The position numbers were made by a program, and so were the translations under genes. Under the pieces are notes generated by a model. It was given only the letters and a program-made list of their open reading frames with translations. It made no database searches and was not told the origin of the DNA. From Planctomycetaceae bacterium (lineage in GTDB: Bacteria; Planctomycetota; Planctomycetia; Pirellulales; Pirellulaceae), in assembly GCA_007695205.1 (NCBI GenBank), contig REEF01000443.1, forward strand, positions 1 to 15,624: a stretch of 15,624 nt of DNA. Direction: 5' to 3'. Below are positions 14,962 through 15,624 of the stretch, one piece after another. Every line of letters starts with the position of its first letter. The stretch's first letter is position 1.

Positions 14962-15351
14962 CTACTTCGTATTCGTGGTGGCGGGGCGCCTTCTTCCGTG
15001 CGGCGGAGACGGAACCGGCCGGCGACTGGCCAACATGTGACGGAGAGCCAACCAGGGGTGTCGCCACAGCATTCGCGGTCCCGCATAACGCATCACGGCT
15101 CGAATCTCCTGTCGCCGATCCGCTCGGTAACAGTGAATCGGGCAATCGACGCATGCCGGCTTGTCACTTCCATAGGGACATCGTTCGATCCGCCCCACGG
15201 CATAGGCGTGCAGTTGCTGGCATCGCGGACACAATTTGCCCGCATTGCCATGTTCGCCTCGACAGTAGATTCGCAACATCGCCTCGATCGTCTGACGCTC
15301 GCGAGTGAACCGAGCCACACCGAACCGTTCCCCTAGAATTGTCAGCTTCAT
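14962..15351 (-). CDS. YgbA-family protein (nitrous oxide-stimulated promoter family)
   Basis: A 129-residue cysteine-rich protein recognised as the YgbA_NO family, named from Escherichia coli ygbA, which responds to nitric oxide through NsrR. The biochemical role is not established. Conserved features are RFTRERQTIEAMLRIYCRGEH, LCPRC (Cys41, Cys44), the pair PAC-VDC-PIHCY (Cys67, Cys70, Cys74 with His73) and IRAVMRYAGPRMLWRHPWLALRHML. Seven cysteines (30, 41, 44, 58, 67, 70, 74) and nearby histidines suggest a metal or Fe-S site. The C-terminal tail (110-129) is basic and probably disordered. The ATG at 15351 is preferred to one 23 codons upstream because family members start shortly before the RFTRE segment; GGTGAG gives a modest ribosome site. 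It is transcribed toward the nitronate monooxygenase gene, and the upstream DNA is AT-rich. Confidence 0.85.
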   Translation of the reverse strand: MKLTILGERFGVARFTRERQTIEAMLRIYCRGEHGNAGKLCPRCQQLHAYAVGRIERCPYGSDKPACVDCPIHCYRADRRQEIRAVMRYAGPRMLWRHPWLALRHMLASRRPVPSPPHGRRRPATTNTK

Positions 15352-15398
15352 GGTTCGCTCACCGCCAAGGATACCCGGGACCCTCCTGCAGTCGAAAC

Positions 15399-15430
15399 TC
15401 CTATATATACATATGCACAATTACTAAGCT
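15399..15430 (-). promoter_or_regulatory. AT-rich candidate promoter of the YgbA-family gene
   Basis: On the minus strand the sequence reads TTAGTA, 16 bases, TATAGG, within a TGCATATGTATATATAGG block that is far more AT-rich than its surroundings. It lies 50-80 bases before the ATG at 15351. ATGCAT/ATGTAT-like halves loosely recall NsrR sites, but I cannot claim a match. The boxes are weak. Confidence 0.3.
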
Positions 15431-15443
15431 TTTTCTGAAAAGG

Positions 15444-15509
15444 GGTCTGACCCTTTGGAGGGCACGCTGAAAACTCGGGAAATACGGTGTGCCCGGAGAG
15501 GGTCAGACC
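15444..15509. repeat. REP-like imperfect inverted repeat
   Basis: GGTCTGACCCT (15444-15454) pairs perfectly with AGGGTCAGACC (15499-15509), and GGGCAC (15460-15465) pairs with GTGCCC (15489-15494) inside it, leaving a loop of about 23 bases. GGGTCTGACCC-type arms are common in REP elements mobilised by RAYT (REP-associated tyrosine) transposases. No transposase is seen before the window ends. Confidence 0.75.
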
Positions 15510-15526
15510 TGGCGTGTTCAGTTTGT
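15501..15526 (-). repeat. Third copy of the ACAAACTGAACAC motif
   Basis: Read on the minus strand, this 26-base stretch contains ACAAACTGAACAC followed by CCA, GTC and GACC, matching 1995-2020 and 2440-2465 at all but three positions. It overlaps the right arm of the inverted repeat at 15444-15509, so the right-edge element and the long repeats at 2-2.5 kb belong to related families. Confidence 0.75.
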
Positions 15527-15624
15527 TCGATTTTCGCCAGATTTTGAATCTTTTGGAGTGCCGATTTCTGTTCCGCTGAGAACGATCCTCCCCGCTCGCC
15601 GGGCGAGAGCTCTCAGGCTGCCTG

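Noticed and set aside
1..15624. tRNA, rRNA, riboswitch or phage integration site
   Set aside because: No cloverleaf, rRNA-like segment, recognisable riboswitch core, integrase or att-like direct repeat was seen on either strand, although small RNAs cannot be excluded by eye.

Overview
The window looks like a stretch of a planctomycete chromosome, probably a Rhodopirellula/Pirellulaceae-type bacterium. This is inferred from moderately GC-rich coding DNA, a Tat-exported Gfo/Idh/MocA oxidoreductase of the kind abundant in that phylum, a bacterial prenyltransferase-beta-like repeat protein beside a LolD-type ATPase, weak or absent Shine-Dalgarno sites on several genes, and intergenic dispersed repeats. 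I could not run a database search, so the taxonomic call is recognition only.

Layout. (1) At 1-34 the first codons of a minus-strand gene probably run off the left edge. (2) 214-1882: a two-gene plus-strand unit with a prenyltransferase-beta-like protein and a LolD/MacB-type ABC ATPase, without a permease in the window. (3) 1883-2883: about 1 kb without a credible gene. It holds two roughly 180-200 bp direct repeats, seven copies of a short 'AGGTGCCACCCACCT' unit in both orientations (one pair makes a perfect 18-bp hairpin), and a good sigma70-like promoter for the next operon. (4) 2884-8473: a type II secretion/type IV pilus-like operon encoding GspF, a GspC/PilP-like small protein, a GspD secretin with a Gly-Met-rich insert, and a TPR-containing putative lipoprotein. 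No GspE ATPase or pseudopilin gene is present here. (5) 8474-8561: a structured convergent terminator region. (6) 8562-11475, minus strand: a DUF255/YyaL (SPATA20-like) thioredoxin-fold protein preceded by panB. (7) 11615-13126, plus: a Tat-exported Gfo/Idh/MocA oxidoreductase. (8) 13461-14954, plus: a long nitronate-monooxygenase-family flavoprotein. (9) 14962-15351, minus: a YgbA-family ('nitrous oxide-stimulated promoter') cysteine-rich protein. (10) 15352-15624: an AT-rich promoter region and a REP/RAYT-like inverted repeat that shares a motif with the repeats at 2-2.5 kb.

Functional reading. The only clear multi-gene machine is the secretion operon: inner-membrane platform (F), periplasmic connector (C-like), outer-membrane channel (D) and a TPR lipoprotein that may assist assembly. 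The rest is housekeeping (pantothenate synthesis) and single enzymes. The less ordinary material is the intergenic repeat family, which recurs at two sites 13 kb apart, and the prenyltransferase-like protein, which appears to lack two of the three zinc ligands of its eukaryotic relatives. I see no convincing wholly new system.
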